Origin: Mastigamoeba balamuthi
Lineage: Eukaryota > Evosea > Mastigamoebida > Mastigamoebidae
DNA length: 64,000 nucleotides
Direction: 5' to 3'
NCBI GenBank assembly: GCA_902651635.1
Contig: CACRSC010000037.1
Coordinates: forward strand, 62,335 to 126,334
The position numbers and the translations under genes were made by a program. Each line of letters starts with the position of its first letter. Positions within the stretch are counted from its first letter, which is position 1. Positions 34,832-45,108 of this stretch are shown here, one piece after another. Under the pieces are notes generated by a model. That model saw only the letters and a program-made list of their open reading frames with translations. It was not told the DNA's origin and ran no database searches.

Positions 34832-36792
34832 ATGCTTGGCACCACGCTGGGTCTGCTGCTGCTGCTGCTGCTGCGCGTGCAGGGGTGCACCAACGTGCTG
34901 GTGACGCCCGGGGCCTCTGCAGACGGCTCGTCGCTGATCACGTACAACGCCGACTGGGACGGCTACTACGGCGAGCTGCTCAGCTCGCAGCGCGCCACGT
35001 GGCCCCCCAACGCCACCGTCGACATCGTCGACTTCGAGACCGGCAAGGTCAGGGGCTCCATCGCCCAGGCCCCCGTCACCTACAACGTCGTCGTGCGCCT
35101 GCTCGCCCTCTGCCCACACCGAACACCCAGTCGCCCTCAAGATCTGGGCCATATTTCCCCATTCGGGCAAAGCAGATATTTGGTTTTCCTAATCCGTCCG
35201 CTTTCCCTTTTCTGGCATGGAATTTTGGCTGTTTCTGGATCGGAGTTTTACCAGTAGCGGCGTGCGTGCGCAGGGAGGGATGAACGAGTACCAGGTGGCC
35301 ATCGGCGAGACGACGTTCGGGGGTCTCCAGTCGCTCAGCCGCCAGCGCAGGGCCATCCTGGACTACGAGAACCTGATGCAGCTGGCCCTGCAGCGCTCGA
35401 CGACGGCCCGCGAGGCCATCGCCGTCATGACGTCGCTCGTGGCGCAGTACGGCTACGCGTCGTCGGGCGAGTCCTTCTCCATCTCCGACCCCAAGGAGGT
35501 CTGGCTGCTCGAGATGATCGGCAAGGGCCTCGACGAACTGGGGGCCGTCTGTGCGTAGGGCTGCTGCCCGGGTCTTGGGAGCCTTCTGACGAGTCTCAGG
35601 GGTCGCTGTGAGGATCCCCGACGGGTTCGTGTCGAGCCACGCCAACCAGGCCCGCATCACGACGTTCCCGCGCAACGACCCCGAGCGGGCCGTGTACAGC
35701 GCCGACGTGGTGTCGTTCGCGAGGCGCCAGGGGCTCTACCCCGCGGGCGCGCCCGACGAGCAGTTCAGCTTCAGCGACGTCTACTGCCCCGTGACGTGGG
35801 CATCTGCCCGCAGCGACGAGGCCCGCGTGTGGAGCGTCTTCGGCCGCGTGGCCGGCGAGGCGTTCCGGGCGCGCTACGAGCCCTACGTGCTGGGCCGCAA
35901 CCTGAGCGACCGCATGCCGCTGTGGGTGCGCCCGCAGCGCAGGCTGAGCCTCAACGACACGATGATGCTCATGCGCGACCACTACGAGGGCACCGTGCTC
36001 GACCCCTCGCGCGACGTCGGCGCCCAGGCGTTCGGCATGCCCTACAGGTGGCACCCGCTGACGTGGCGGTACGCGGGGGCCGCGTACGTCAACGAGCGGA
36101 CGATCGCGACGCAGCAGACGGCCTACGGGTTCGTCGCCCAGTCGCGCTCGTGGCTGCCGCGCGAGGTCGGCGGCCTCCTCTGGTTCACGATGGACGACAC
36201 CGCCTGCGGCGTCTACTGCCCGCTCTACTCGTCCTCTACCGCCGTCCCCGAGTCCTACAGGTCCGCGCACACCGCATATCTCCGTTTGTTCTGTATTTTC
36301 CCAATTCAATTGAAATGGATGGTGGGGTGGCGCAGGGGCGGGAACATTCTCGAGGCGGACTTCAGCAAGGCGTGGTGGGTGTTCAACCTGGTGGCCAACT
36401 GGGCCTACTCGCGGTGGAGCGCCATCTACCCGACGGTGTTCGGGCGCATCGACGAGCTCGAGCGGCGCTTCGCCGACGAGGTCGCCCACGTCGACGCCGA
36501 GGCGCTCAAGCTCGTCGACCAGGCCAGGACCGAGGACGCCGTCAGGCACCTCACCGAGTTCACCGTCGCCGCCGGGGACGGCCTGGTGAGGGAGTGGAAC
36601 GCGTTCTTCGCGTACCTGTTCGCGCGGTTCCGCGACGGCGACGTCACCGACAAGAGCAGGCCGTTTGTGCCGTCGTTCCCCGGGTACCCCGACGCCTGGC
36701 GCAAGAGGATCGTCGACGAGGACGGCGACCGCTACCGCGTGCCCGACTCTGCAGCCAAGGACATCCGCGCCACGAGGAGGAGGAGGCCCTGA
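34832..36792 (+). CDS. Secreted C69-family dipeptidase (Ntn hydrolase)
   Basis: Four exons, 34832-35092, 35274-35550, 35600-36260 and 36336-36792, give 551 residues, the usual size for eukaryotic C69 dipeptidases. The 18-residue signal peptide is followed at once by CTNVLVTPGASADGSSLITY. In this family the Cys that starts the mature chain is the autocatalytic nucleophile. Further landmarks are NEYQVAIGE, the KEVWLLEMIG region, and WVAVRIPDGFVSSHANQARI across the second intron, which fixes that splice. Downstream come YRWHPLTW and GGLLWFTMDDTAC. Expected to cleave dipeptides outside the cell or in the lysosome. The last intron carries the CAATTG motif. A phospholipase B-like identity was considered, but the N-terminal CTN and NEYQVAIGE favour C69. 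Confidence 0.88.
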
Positions 36793-37180
36793 GAGCCCTA
36801 CGAGCTCCCCCCTGAGGGCATTGAGGCACCGTCCCTGCCCTCAGGCAAGTCAATTGTTTGCAAACATGTCTCTCCAAGCAACCCATTGTGCCCTGTTGCT
36901 TGCCCTCGAAGTAAATGCCGGCAGCAACCTATGTTACGACACTTCTGCAACACATAGGTAGACCGACACACATGTCTCTGCCCGGTGGGCAATCACTCTT
37001 GATAACAGACTTCACGCACTCCTTTCGGTTTCATCTCGTGCAACGTCGCAATTCCTTTCGAAGCGCGGAAAGACATCATGTACCACAGGATCAGCAAGCA
37101 GCTGCTTGGCAACAACCGCGAATTCAATTCGGGATTGCGCGTGTGTATTCGGGGAGTGGGTGTGTCTGTGCAATCGCTAT
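36793..37180. other. Intergenic stretch between convergent genes
   Basis: About 390 bases between the C69 stop and the stop of the beta-propeller gene. AT-richer than the flanks, with CAATTG and GAATTCAATTC words. Nothing else seen; presumably two 3' ends. Confidence 0.5.
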
Positions 37181-38470
37181 CTACTGCTGGTCAATCGACA
37201 GAAGGTGCTTGGTGGTCGTCCCCGCGACGACGTAGGGCTCGCTGCCCGCCAGCGGCTCGACCAGCAGCGGCCCGACCGTCGGACCGCACTTGGCCACCTC
37301 GACGCTCCACCGCAGCGCCCCGTCGCCCGCGTCGTACCGCGCGACGACGCCCGGGAACCCCGCGTCGCGCGACTCGGACGAGCCCACGACGTAGAGCGCC
37401 GTCTCGTTGTCCCCAAAGGCGACGCCCGAGCCCACGTTGGCCGCCCTCGGGTACGCGACGCTCCACGCGACGCGGCCCGTCGCCGAGTCGAGCAGCGTCA
37501 GCGTGACGTTCCAGCGCGCCGCCTGCTTCTCGTCGGGGTTGTCGACGGCGGCGACGGCGACGGCGCCCGCGCCCTCTGCGATGCTCAGCGAGCGCACGCC
37601 GGGCTGCTGCCACACGGCGCTGCCGTCGCTGCACGCGAGCAGCGCGGTGCCGCGCTTGCAGTCCTCGCAGCCCGCTAGGACGCAGCCGCCCGCCGCCGAG
37701 GCGCGCGTGCCCGCGCGGACGACGGCCAGCTCGCCCCAGAGGTCGTCGTCCGCGGTCTTCCAGAGCACCGCGAGCGAGGCCGCGTCGAGGCAGACGACCT
37801 GCCCGCCGACCTTGCGGTCCTCAGCTGCGCTCTGCGCCTGCGCCGTCACGAGGAACACGCGCCTCGCGTCGTCGCTCAGCTCCACCTGCCCCGCGGCCAC
37901 CGGCAGCACCACCGACGCCGTCGACGAGGCGCCCGTCGACGCGGGGACCCACGAGAGGGCCAGCGACTCGGGGGTGTCGGCGCTGCCGTAGCAGCTGCGC
38001 GAGTCGGCGAGGAGCACGCGGTCGGCGTCGACGCCGGCGACGGCCGACGAGCAGTCGCAGTTGGCGACGCCCGCGGGGCGCACGGCGAGCCAGCGGACCT
38101 CGCCGGTGGCGCGGGAGACGCGTGCCGCGAGGCCGTCGCGCGTCTGCTCGGTGGCCCGGGAGCCCGCGACGTAGAGGTCGCCGTCGACGGGCGAGGCCGA
38201 GGCAGAGGTCAGCGACTGGTCGGTGCCGGCAGAGGCGGGCAGCAGGGCGGTCCAGTCGGGCGACGACGAGGCCTCGGACCACTTCTGGACGCAGGCGCGC
38301 GTCTGCGAGGTCGCGTAGTCGGGCGCCTGGCCGACGACGTAGAAGGAGCGCGGCTCGTGGGGCACAGCGAGCAGCAAGTCGACAGAGCACTCGGTCGTCG
38401 CCAGCCACCGCAGGTCCGCCGCTCGCGAGGCCGTCGCGAGGGCCAGCAGCACAACCAGCACGTGTCGCAT
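37181..38470 (-). CDS. Secreted beta-propeller protein (PQQ/WD-like repeats)
   Basis: One intronless frame of 429 residues. I start at the ATG at 38468-38470 because it opens into a signal peptide (MRHVLVVLLALATASRA); the frame is also open further upstream but there lacks a signal. The body is a series of beta-strand blades with the repeated pattern of a small-residue run, then hydrophobic-x-V, then DxxTGxxxW or similar (SRATGEVRW, DSATGRVAW, DAGDGALRW). This fits a PQQ-like quinoprotein or lyase-type propeller of 6-8 blades. Several cysteine pairs (CDC, CEDC) suggest disulphides. No catalytic signature is recognised. Likely extracellular or lumenal. Confidence 0.7.
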   Translation of the reverse strand: MRHVLVVLLALATASRAADLRWLATTECSVDLLLAVPHEPRSFYVVGQAPDYATSQTRACVQKWSEASSSPDWTALLPASAGTDQSLTSASASPVDGDLYVAGSRATEQTRDGLAARVSRATGEVRWLAVRPAGVANCDCSSAVAGVDADRVLLADSRSCYGSADTPESLALSWVPASTGASSTASVVLPVAAGQVELSDDARRVFLVTAQAQSAAEDRKVGGQVVCLDAASLAVLWKTADDDLWGELAVVRAGTRASAAGGCVLAGCEDCKRGTALLACSDGSAVWQQPGVRSLSIAEGAGAVAVAAVDNPDEKQAARWNVTLTLLDSATGRVAWSVAYPRAANVGSGVAFGDNETALYVVGSSESRDAGFPGVVARYDAGDGALRWSVEVAKCGPTVGPLLVEPLAGSEPYVVAGTTTKHLLSIDQQ

Positions 38471-38694
38471 GGCCACCGACGGTTCGTCTACAGTGGTGAA
38501 GCTGTGGAGTTTTTTGTTTTTGTGGCACAGCACAAGACTACGCGATTTCTTCTGACGGGGTGTTCGCACAGTGTGGGTGGGGGGTTCCGGTGTTCGGTGT
38601 GGGTGCAGGATTTCTCTCGAACCCCCACAGTGAGATTTTCTCCCACACCCGGTGGATTCGCGTATCTTCGCCAGAACGCTCGGGGGCCCAGAGG

Positions 38695-41600
38695 ATGGCG
38701 GAGCTCATTGCGGCGCACACGGCCAGGGCGTCGCAGAGGAAACGCGAGTTCGAGTCGCAAGACCCGGCCACCCCCGCAGGCACACGCGCGCGCCTCACCA
38801 TGGGCGCTGTCCCTCCTCTGGTCAATTGACTTTTGAATTCAAACTCAATCTCGGCGATTCGCCCACCCTCCCCCGCAGCCGACGACGCGCTCGTCGCGTG
38901 GGCCGCCGAGGACCCCGCCGGCGCCTACGACGTGCTGCGCGCCCGCGTGCTGTCGCCGGACGTCCTGCGCCGCGTCGTGGCCCTGTACCCCTTCTCCTCC
39001 CGCGTCTGGTCGTTGTGCGTCCTCTCCCCCGTTTCCTGGATTTTGCCTGCGCCACGTCACACACATTTGCGTCACGTCCACTCCCCCCCCGTGGCTCTCC
39101 GGTCTCATTTGCCTGCACCACGTCACACACTTTCACGTCACGTCCACTTGCCCCCCTGACTCTACTGTGTTCCTTTTGCCTGCGCCACGTCACTCGTTTA
39201 ATCGCTCTGCTTGGCGTGGCCTCGCCTTGCCCGTGCAGGCACTTGTCTGGCGCTTGCTTCGCGCAGCAGGGCGCTGGCGGCAGCGGGGGCGAGACGCCCG
39301 GGATGTGCGCCATCCGCCGCTGGGTCGCCACGGGCCCGCCCTCGCGCCATGTCGCCGGCCTTGCGGTGCGGTACCTCTGCGGCCGCCCCTGGTCTGCTGC
39401 CCCGGCCCCCGGGGCCACGCGCTCCCTGCTCGACTCCTCTCGCGAGTGCGGACACGGGCCGCCCTCTTCCCTCCGCGCTTGGGGGGGGGGACGCTGTCCT
39501 TGGGCCCTGATGATTCCTGGGCGGGCAGGCTTGCGATGCTGGTGCTCTCCAAGGTGGGCGACGACTCGAGGGCGCAGTCGCTGTGGCGCGGCGTGGTGGC
39601 GTCGTTTGACGGCACGCAGATGCACTCGATACTCGAGGAGTGGTTCGGGGCGCTGCTGCAGGACCCCGTCGCCGAGCAGTTCTGGAGGGACGCGTCGGCC
39701 TTGCGCTCCAAGTGCAAGCAGCTCGCTGCCAGTGGCGACGTTGCGGGCATGGCCGACGCGGTGCGCGACACCCACAAGCTCTGGGCGGAGCGCGCAGACG
39801 CGCTTGCCGGGAAGAGCAGGGCTTACAACCCCTCGCTGGTTCCGGGCTACGAGGCCCTCTTCCTTGAGATAGCCTGCCACAGGTTCCTCAAGTACCGCGT
39901 CGTGAGTATCGTGACGCTCTATGGCGTTTATGGCGTTCGTGTTTTGAGCGTTGCTCGCAGGACGAGTATGCGCTGTACTGGCTGCGGAGGTACTACGAAT
40001 ACCTGCGGAAGGCTGCCCCGGATGCAAGGCGTTTCGGCACGGTGCCTGTGCTCAACCGCATGTCGTGGCTTCTCGAGCTCCTCGACGCCGTCTCGCTGTG
40101 CCGGATGCCGGGCAGCGACTGCATTGCGGCCCTCAAAGTCGGGGTCGTCCGAGAGATGTACGGGCACCACTTCCAGCTCACGGAGCAGCAGGCATCCGAG
40201 GCCTCACAGAGGTACTCGCTCTTCTTTGCACCGCACCGCGTAACCACCCGCTAGCCTTTTGGACGAGCTGCTTTCTCACGAATGGGCAACACCGCCCCAC
40301 TACCTGGTCATTGGTACGGCCAAAGAACCTTGTTTGCACCGTGTCACCGCTCTTGCTGAACAGATAAGGCTATGTGCTCAATACGCAAGAGCGATGCAAC
40401 CCCGAGTTCTGTTCGGGCTGCCTGCACGGAAATCCTACCGCTGGCGGACATCAACGGGGACCTCGCCCAGGCCGTCTTAGACGTGGTTCTGGCTGCAACG
40501 CAGTCGCTGGCAGAGCTACACCAGTTCAAACAGGTTGTGCTGGTATTCGAAGAGGCTCTGCAGAAGCCCACGGTGCGCCTCAGGCCGTCCTCGGTTCCTC
40601 GACTGAGCTGTCTCTCAGCTGCAGAAGATGGCGCTTGCGTGGCGTGAGTACATCTCGTTCTCCGTGAAGCGTGAAAAGTGGATCAACGCGAGGATTCTGT
40701 ACTGCCGCGCAGTGGTCACGCTGGACGACCCCTCCGCGATGTTGGAGGAGTTCTGCGCTTTTGAGCGCAGCCGCGGTGCGACAGACATCTCGCCAGAAGA
40801 GCTCCTGGAGATGGCCAAGCAGCGCAAGGTGGGCAGCGCACCCGGGGTGGAGGCCACGCCACCCCAGAAGAGGCAAAGGACCGCCGAGCCTTCGCAACCG
40901 CCAGCGGCGCCCGTTGCCCCCACTGCAGCCCTGCCAGATTTCCTAGCCACGGCAGCGGACGTGGCTCCGTCCTGCGTCGTCATTGATGGGGACTCGGACG
41001 ACGAGCAGGTGACCGCGTGCTTTTCTCCCGTGTCGTCCCCCTCTGCAGCCCTCGAGGTCGATGAACAGAGCGCGCCCCAAGCTGCAGTGCCTGCAGTGCC
41101 TGCAGTGCCTGTGGCCCTCTCCGTACCTGAGCCACCGGCACCTGCGCCTGCTGCTGTGCCCGGGCCTCCTTTTGTCGTTGCCACAGCTCCGGCGGATCCC
41201 GTGGCCGAAGCAAAGGCGGATGTTGTCGCTGCTGCCCAGATGCCCGTGTCAATCCAAGACCAGAAGAAGGCCGTCGTGGATTCGAAAAGGAAAAGGGTGA
41301 TGCAGCTGCCAAAGGCGCCGCAGTCGCTGAAGCCTCGCAGTGCCCGCCCTCTGGCAGAGGCGTACCCTGAGATGGCTCGACCCGAGGCCAAACCCACGCA
41401 GCCCGAGCCAGCGAAGGACGCAGCAGGAGCCCGCCATGAAGCCGCCAAGGCAGAAGAGAAGCCCCCCGAGCCCGCCGCCGTTGTCGTGCCGAGCAGGCTT
41501 CTGTGGGAGGACGTGGAGAAGCTGCTGGTGACTATCAGAAAGAACGAAGGGATCATGAAGAAAGTGCGAGAGTTGCAGAGCCAGCAGGAGGGGGTGCTCG

Positions 41601-41878
41601 CGGGGCTGGCTCAGGAGCGCAAGGACATGGTCAACAAGCACGCGGTGGACTCGCTCGGACTGACGGACCTCGCAGCAGAGGACATGCAGGACCTCCTGGC
41701 CGAGCAAGCAAGGGAGGTGGCAGACTACGACCGAAGTCTGCTCAGAAAGTTAGATGCCCTCGTGGCAGAGCAGCAGGCTGCGCTGTGCAAGCTCGGGGTG
41801 CCTGCATTCGCAGAGTGCAGCAGGGAAACGGATGTACTGGAGCTCCAGCAAAGAGTGCTGACCGCATTGCTACAGTAA
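38695..41878 (+). CDS. HAT-repeat splicing factor, Prp39-like, with long C-terminal extension
   Basis: Exons by frame: 38695-38779, 38879-39008, about 39239-39901, 39961-40211, about 40256-40310, two short exons to 40572, then 40619-41878. HAT-type helices are visible: RVVALYPFSSRVW; the segment from DDSWAGRLAMLVLSKVG to the following SLWRGVV, which matches the Prp39 pattern around its AGTDFRSDRLW block; and, at the end, WREYISF with CRAV and EEFCAFERSRG. The C-terminal half is Pro/Ala-rich, then a coiled coil of about 120 residues, which Prp39 does not usually have. Intron 38780-38878 is GC-AG. Exon 3 changes frame within a run of ten G (39481-39490), probably a sequencing error. Prp39 is a U1 snRNP protein for 5' splice-site recognition; SART3-like or CstF77-like are alternatives. 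Confidence 0.6.
39041..39197 (+). repeat. Degenerate tandem repeat in an intron of the Prp39-like gene
   Basis: Three imperfect units of about 66 bp begin near 39041, 39107 and 39174. Each opens with ttgcctgcrccacgtcac and has a second cacgtcac or cgtcacgtcc element plus a C-run. It lies in the 230-nt intron 39009-39238, much longer than most introns here. Confidence 0.7.
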
Positions 41879-42034
41879 ACGATTACACATTGCTGAAGCG
41901 TGCTAATCTATCCCTTGCACTATGTGGACATAAACCGCGTGAGTGTGCCTCAGCCTGCCCAAGACCAGCCTGAGTCGACACTGTGCTGGTTGTGGGCTCC
42001 GATGGAAGCACTCTGAATCATACTAATATGAAGT

Positions 42035-42107
42035 GGGGGTTTAGCTCACTTGGTAGAGCACTCCCTTGGCATAGGAGAGGCACGGGGATCGAAGCCCCGA
42101 ACCTCCA
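42035..42107 (+). tRNA. tRNA-Ala, anticodon GGC
   Basis: A full cloverleaf folds. Acceptor stem 42035-42041 pairs with 42100-42106, including a G3:U70 pair, the classic alanine identity element, and the discriminator is A. The D stem is GCTC/GAGC, and the T stem CGGGG/CCCCG closes a 7-base loop. The anticodon loop is TTGGCAT with GGC at 42068-42070; the anticodon stem has one C-A mismatch (42065 with 42073). A- and B-box-like sequences are present and a TTTT run at 42112-42115 suits Pol III termination. There is no intron and no encoded CCA. GGC is an unusual anticodon for a eukaryotic alanine tRNA, which normally uses AGC. Confidence 0.85.
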
Positions 42108-42188
42108 AATCTTTTGAACGAGATGACACAAATAATATCGTGATTCCTCCCAGATTTCAACCACGGGATTTTTTGTTGTTTTGGCGCA

Positions 42189-43443
42189 ATGGGTGAAGGC
42201 GGCAGCTTCTTCCGGGTTCGTCGCTTCTGCGCGTTTTTCGCGTCGCTCACCGTGCCTGCATGCTCTCCCCCGCAGGGAACGAGCCTGGCGCAGGACGGGC
42301 GCTTCACGGACAAGGAGGAGAAGCTCCTCAAGAAAATGGTGTTCCCCGCCAACTTCAACATCAAGGTCCGTGCTCCCCGAATCTCCTGTGTCACGTCACA
42401 GCCAGCGAGATATGCCTCGTCTCGAGGAATCAGCAATACGCGCGCACTGGCCTTTTTGAATTTGAATTTTAAAAACAGGAGCAATCGGGGTAAGCAGATT
42501 TTTTGATTTTGTGTACGGAAGATACCCAACTCCCCTGCCTTGTTGGCCTTTGGATTAAACGCGAGCGCTCCCCTCCGGCATGGCACAGAGCAGTAGAGTG
42601 CAGTAGAGAGGGCGCCCTGTGATTCGCAGAACCCGATCGCCGAAAGCGAGTCAATCAGCACCCACATATCCCCCCACATTCCCGGAATCCACGCGGAAAT
42701 ATCTCGCGCAGAATCTCCTGACGCGGAGCCCGCAAAAATCAACGCAGGTGGACATCAAGAAGGTGAACATGGACCAGATCAGGCGCTGGATCACCAGGCG
42801 CGTGACGGAGCTGCTGGGCTTTGAGGACGAGGTGCTGTGCGGCATGATCGCGTCGTACCTGGAGGAGCCCGACATGAGCGCCAAGCGCGTGCAGTTCCGC
42901 CTGACGTCGTTCCTCGAGGAGAGCACCGCGCCCTTCATGGCCGAGCTCTGGGACCTGCTGCTGGCGGCACAGGAGGCCCCGGGCGGCGTGCCCCCGGCCC
43001 TCCTCGAGCAGAAGCGCAGCGAGATCGCCCGGCACAAGGAGGAGGTCGAGCGCATCAGCAGCGGCATCCGGGCCACCCTCGAGCGCATCGACAAGAGCGA
43101 CCCCAGCGTCCCCGCCCCTCCTCCTGCTGCCCCTGCTGCTTCCCCTGCTGCCCCTGCTGCCCCTGCCCCTGCCCCTGTCCCTGGCACTGCTGCTGCTGCC
43201 ACTGGTGCTGCCCCTGCTGAGGGGGAGGCCGCGGCCAGGAAGCACGGCAGTAGGAGCCGCAGCAAGAGCAGGAGCAGGAGCAGGAGCCCCAGGAGGCACA
43301 GGCACGACCGCGACCGTGACCGCGACCGCGAGCACGGGCACAGAGGGCACAGGCACAGCCACGGGAGGCACAGGTCGAGGTCGAGGTCCGGGGAGAGGGA
43401 GAGGAAGGAGAGGAGCAGCAGGCACTCGGACGAGCGCCGCTGA
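42189..43443 (+). CDS. SRRM1: SRRM1/SRm160-type splicing co-activator (PWI domain + RS tail)
   Basis: Three exons, 42189-42215, 42276-42365 and 42748-43443, give 270 residues. The tiny first exon encodes MGEGGSFFR and splices to GTSLAQDGRF, exactly as in animal SRRM1 (FFRGTS...QDNRF). The PWI domain covers about 30-125, with the RWITRRVTELLGFEDEVL block and FMAELWDLLLAAQE. An Ala/Pro-rich linker is followed by a short RS/RD/H-rich tail ending SDERR. The protein is far shorter than human SRRM1 (about 900) because the RS region is brief. PWI binds nucleic acid, and SRRM1 bridges SR proteins, snRNPs and the exon junction complex. The second intron is long (382 nt). The tRNA gene ends 81 bp upstream of the ATG. 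Confidence 0.92.
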
Positions 43444-44089
43444 GGCTCTGTGGTGGCCGCTCTCTGCCAACAATGAGCGGTGTTACTCAGACTTTTGCCC
43501 TCCCCCCCTTTTTGGTGGACGTCCCATAAGGTGGTTTCTAGGCGCCACTGGCGTGCTTTTGCAGCTCTGGGAGGGCGCCTTTAAAGATGAACTATGCACG
43601 TTTGAAAGGAGCGTTCCAGTTTTCGCTTCTGTACGTGTCCGGGCAGATAACAGTCCGTCAGCCTTATCTCGTGGTTGAAGGCAATCCTGACTTCCCGAGA
43701 GTAAACCCGGGGGGAATGCGTCTCCGATTCCGATCCTCTGAAGAATTGGGACAGCACCAAACACCCCCAGATATTCTTCCTTTTTTCAGTGTGTTGTGGC
43801 TCGCGAGGAGGTACACACAAGTAAACATTGAGGTCCAACAAGCTGGCTGGACACCGGAAGCTGCACGGGCTGTGCTGGGTGTATCCGGAAAATATGACAT
43901 TTGTTCATAAGTTGGGTTCTGACCTACTTGTAGGGTAACCGAGGGGGGATGGGGTGTGTGACAGACAGACAGAGTCCATTGAAACAAGGCGAGGAAGAGC
44001 TGTCGCCCGGCGCTCGCAGGTCGCGGACCACGCGCGCGTGTGTGTGTGCGCGGGGGGTGGGGGTTTGTGCGCGGAGGTCCGCCCCTCCC
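43444..44089. other. Intergenic stretch between convergent SRRM1 and TRRAP ends
   Basis: No gene recognised. Present in both haplotype copies (again at 45109-45755) with few changes. Both strands have moderate open frames, but none reads as a protein. Confidence 0.5.
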
Positions 44090-44741
44090 TTACAGCCACG
44101 GATACCACGTGGGGTCCATCCTCGCGAGGTTGGCCTCGCTCCTCGCCGCGTCTATCATCCTCCACGCGGCCTCCAGCGCCTTACGCGCCCTCGCCGCCGC
44201 CGTCAGCTCATCGGGCACCATCTCGCCCACCCTCCGCGCCACCACGTCCTCCGGGGCCTCCGCGGCCGCGCCCCCGCTGCCGCCGCTGCCGCACCAGCCC
44301 ATGGCCGCGTCCTCGCGCGCGTGCAGCCGGACGACCTCGCGCACGAGCTCGCGGTTGGCGTGCAGCGCCAGCATCGTCGCCGTCATCCCCGCGGCCAGCG
44401 GCCCGCCGACGCCGTGCTCGCGCACGAGCCGCGCGACGGCCGGCGTCAGCCTGAAGGGCACCGCCCAGCGCTCGGCCTCGCCCGCGGCGCCGTAGTCGGG
44501 CGCGAACGCCGTGTGCGTCACCGAGGCGGCGGCCACCGAGAACCAGAGCTGCTGCGGCGCCCGCGGCGCGACGCCAAAGGCGCGGCCCAGGACGGCCTGC
44601 GCGGCGACGCTGCGGGCGGCGGCCTTGCGCAGCTCGAACGCGCGGTCGAGGCCGCCGATGCGGGCGACGGCGTAGGCGGCCAGCGCGTCGGCGTCGACGC
44701 ACGACGACGCGCAGACGGCCCTGTAGGCGGCCGCGTCGCCG
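44090..44741 (-). pseudogene. 3' fragment of TRRAP (allelic copy A), cut by the N
   Basis: About 217 codons identical or nearly so to the C-terminus of the full TRRAP gene at 45756-58272, including the FATC end. It ends at the N, so it is an allele fragment rather than a second gene. Confidence 0.85.
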
Positions 44742-44742
44742 N
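44742..44742. other. Single N, contig join
   Basis: One ambiguous base between the two copies of the SRRM1-TRRAP segment. Confidence 0.9.
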
Positions 44743-45108
44743 CCCAGCGTCCCCGCCCCTCCTGCTGCTGCCCCTGCTGCTTCCCCTGCTGCCACTGCTG
44801 CCCCTGCCCCTGCCCCTGCCCCTGTCCCTGGCACTGCTGCTGCTGCTGCTGCTGCTGCCACTGGTGCTGCCCCTGCTGAGGGGGAGGCTGCGGCCAGGAA
44901 GCACGGCAGTAGGAGCCGCAGCAAGAGCAGGAGCAGGAGCAGGAGCCCCAGGAGGCACAGGCACGACCGTGACCGCGACCGCGACCGCGACCGTGAGCAC
45001 GGGCACAGAGGGCACAGGCACAGCCACGGGAGGCACAGGTCGAGGTCGAGGTCCGGGGAGAGGGAGAGGAAGGAGAGGAGCAGCAGGCACTCGGACGAGC
45101 GCCGCTGA
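44743..45108 (+). pseudogene. 3' fragment of SRRM1 (allelic copy B)
   Basis: Encodes the Pro/Ala linker and RS/RD tail through the stop, without the PWI domain. Compared with 43102-43443 it has different counts of Ala and Arg-Asp units, typical of allelic slippage in repeats. Confidence 0.8.

Larger units (their letters stand above)
43102..44741. repeat. Haplotype copy A of a second duplicated segment ending at an N
   Basis: Matches 44743-46407 along its length: SRRM1 tail, shared intergenic DNA and the 3' end of TRRAP. Differences are scattered substitutions and changes in the number of Pro/Ala and Arg/Asp codons in the SRRM1 tail. It stops exactly at the N. Confidence 0.87.

Noticed and set aside
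34832-36792. Phospholipase B-like (PLBD) identity
   Set aside because: The mature N-terminus CTNVLVT, NEYQVAIGE and the RIPDG..SHANQARI block are C69 dipeptidase signatures.
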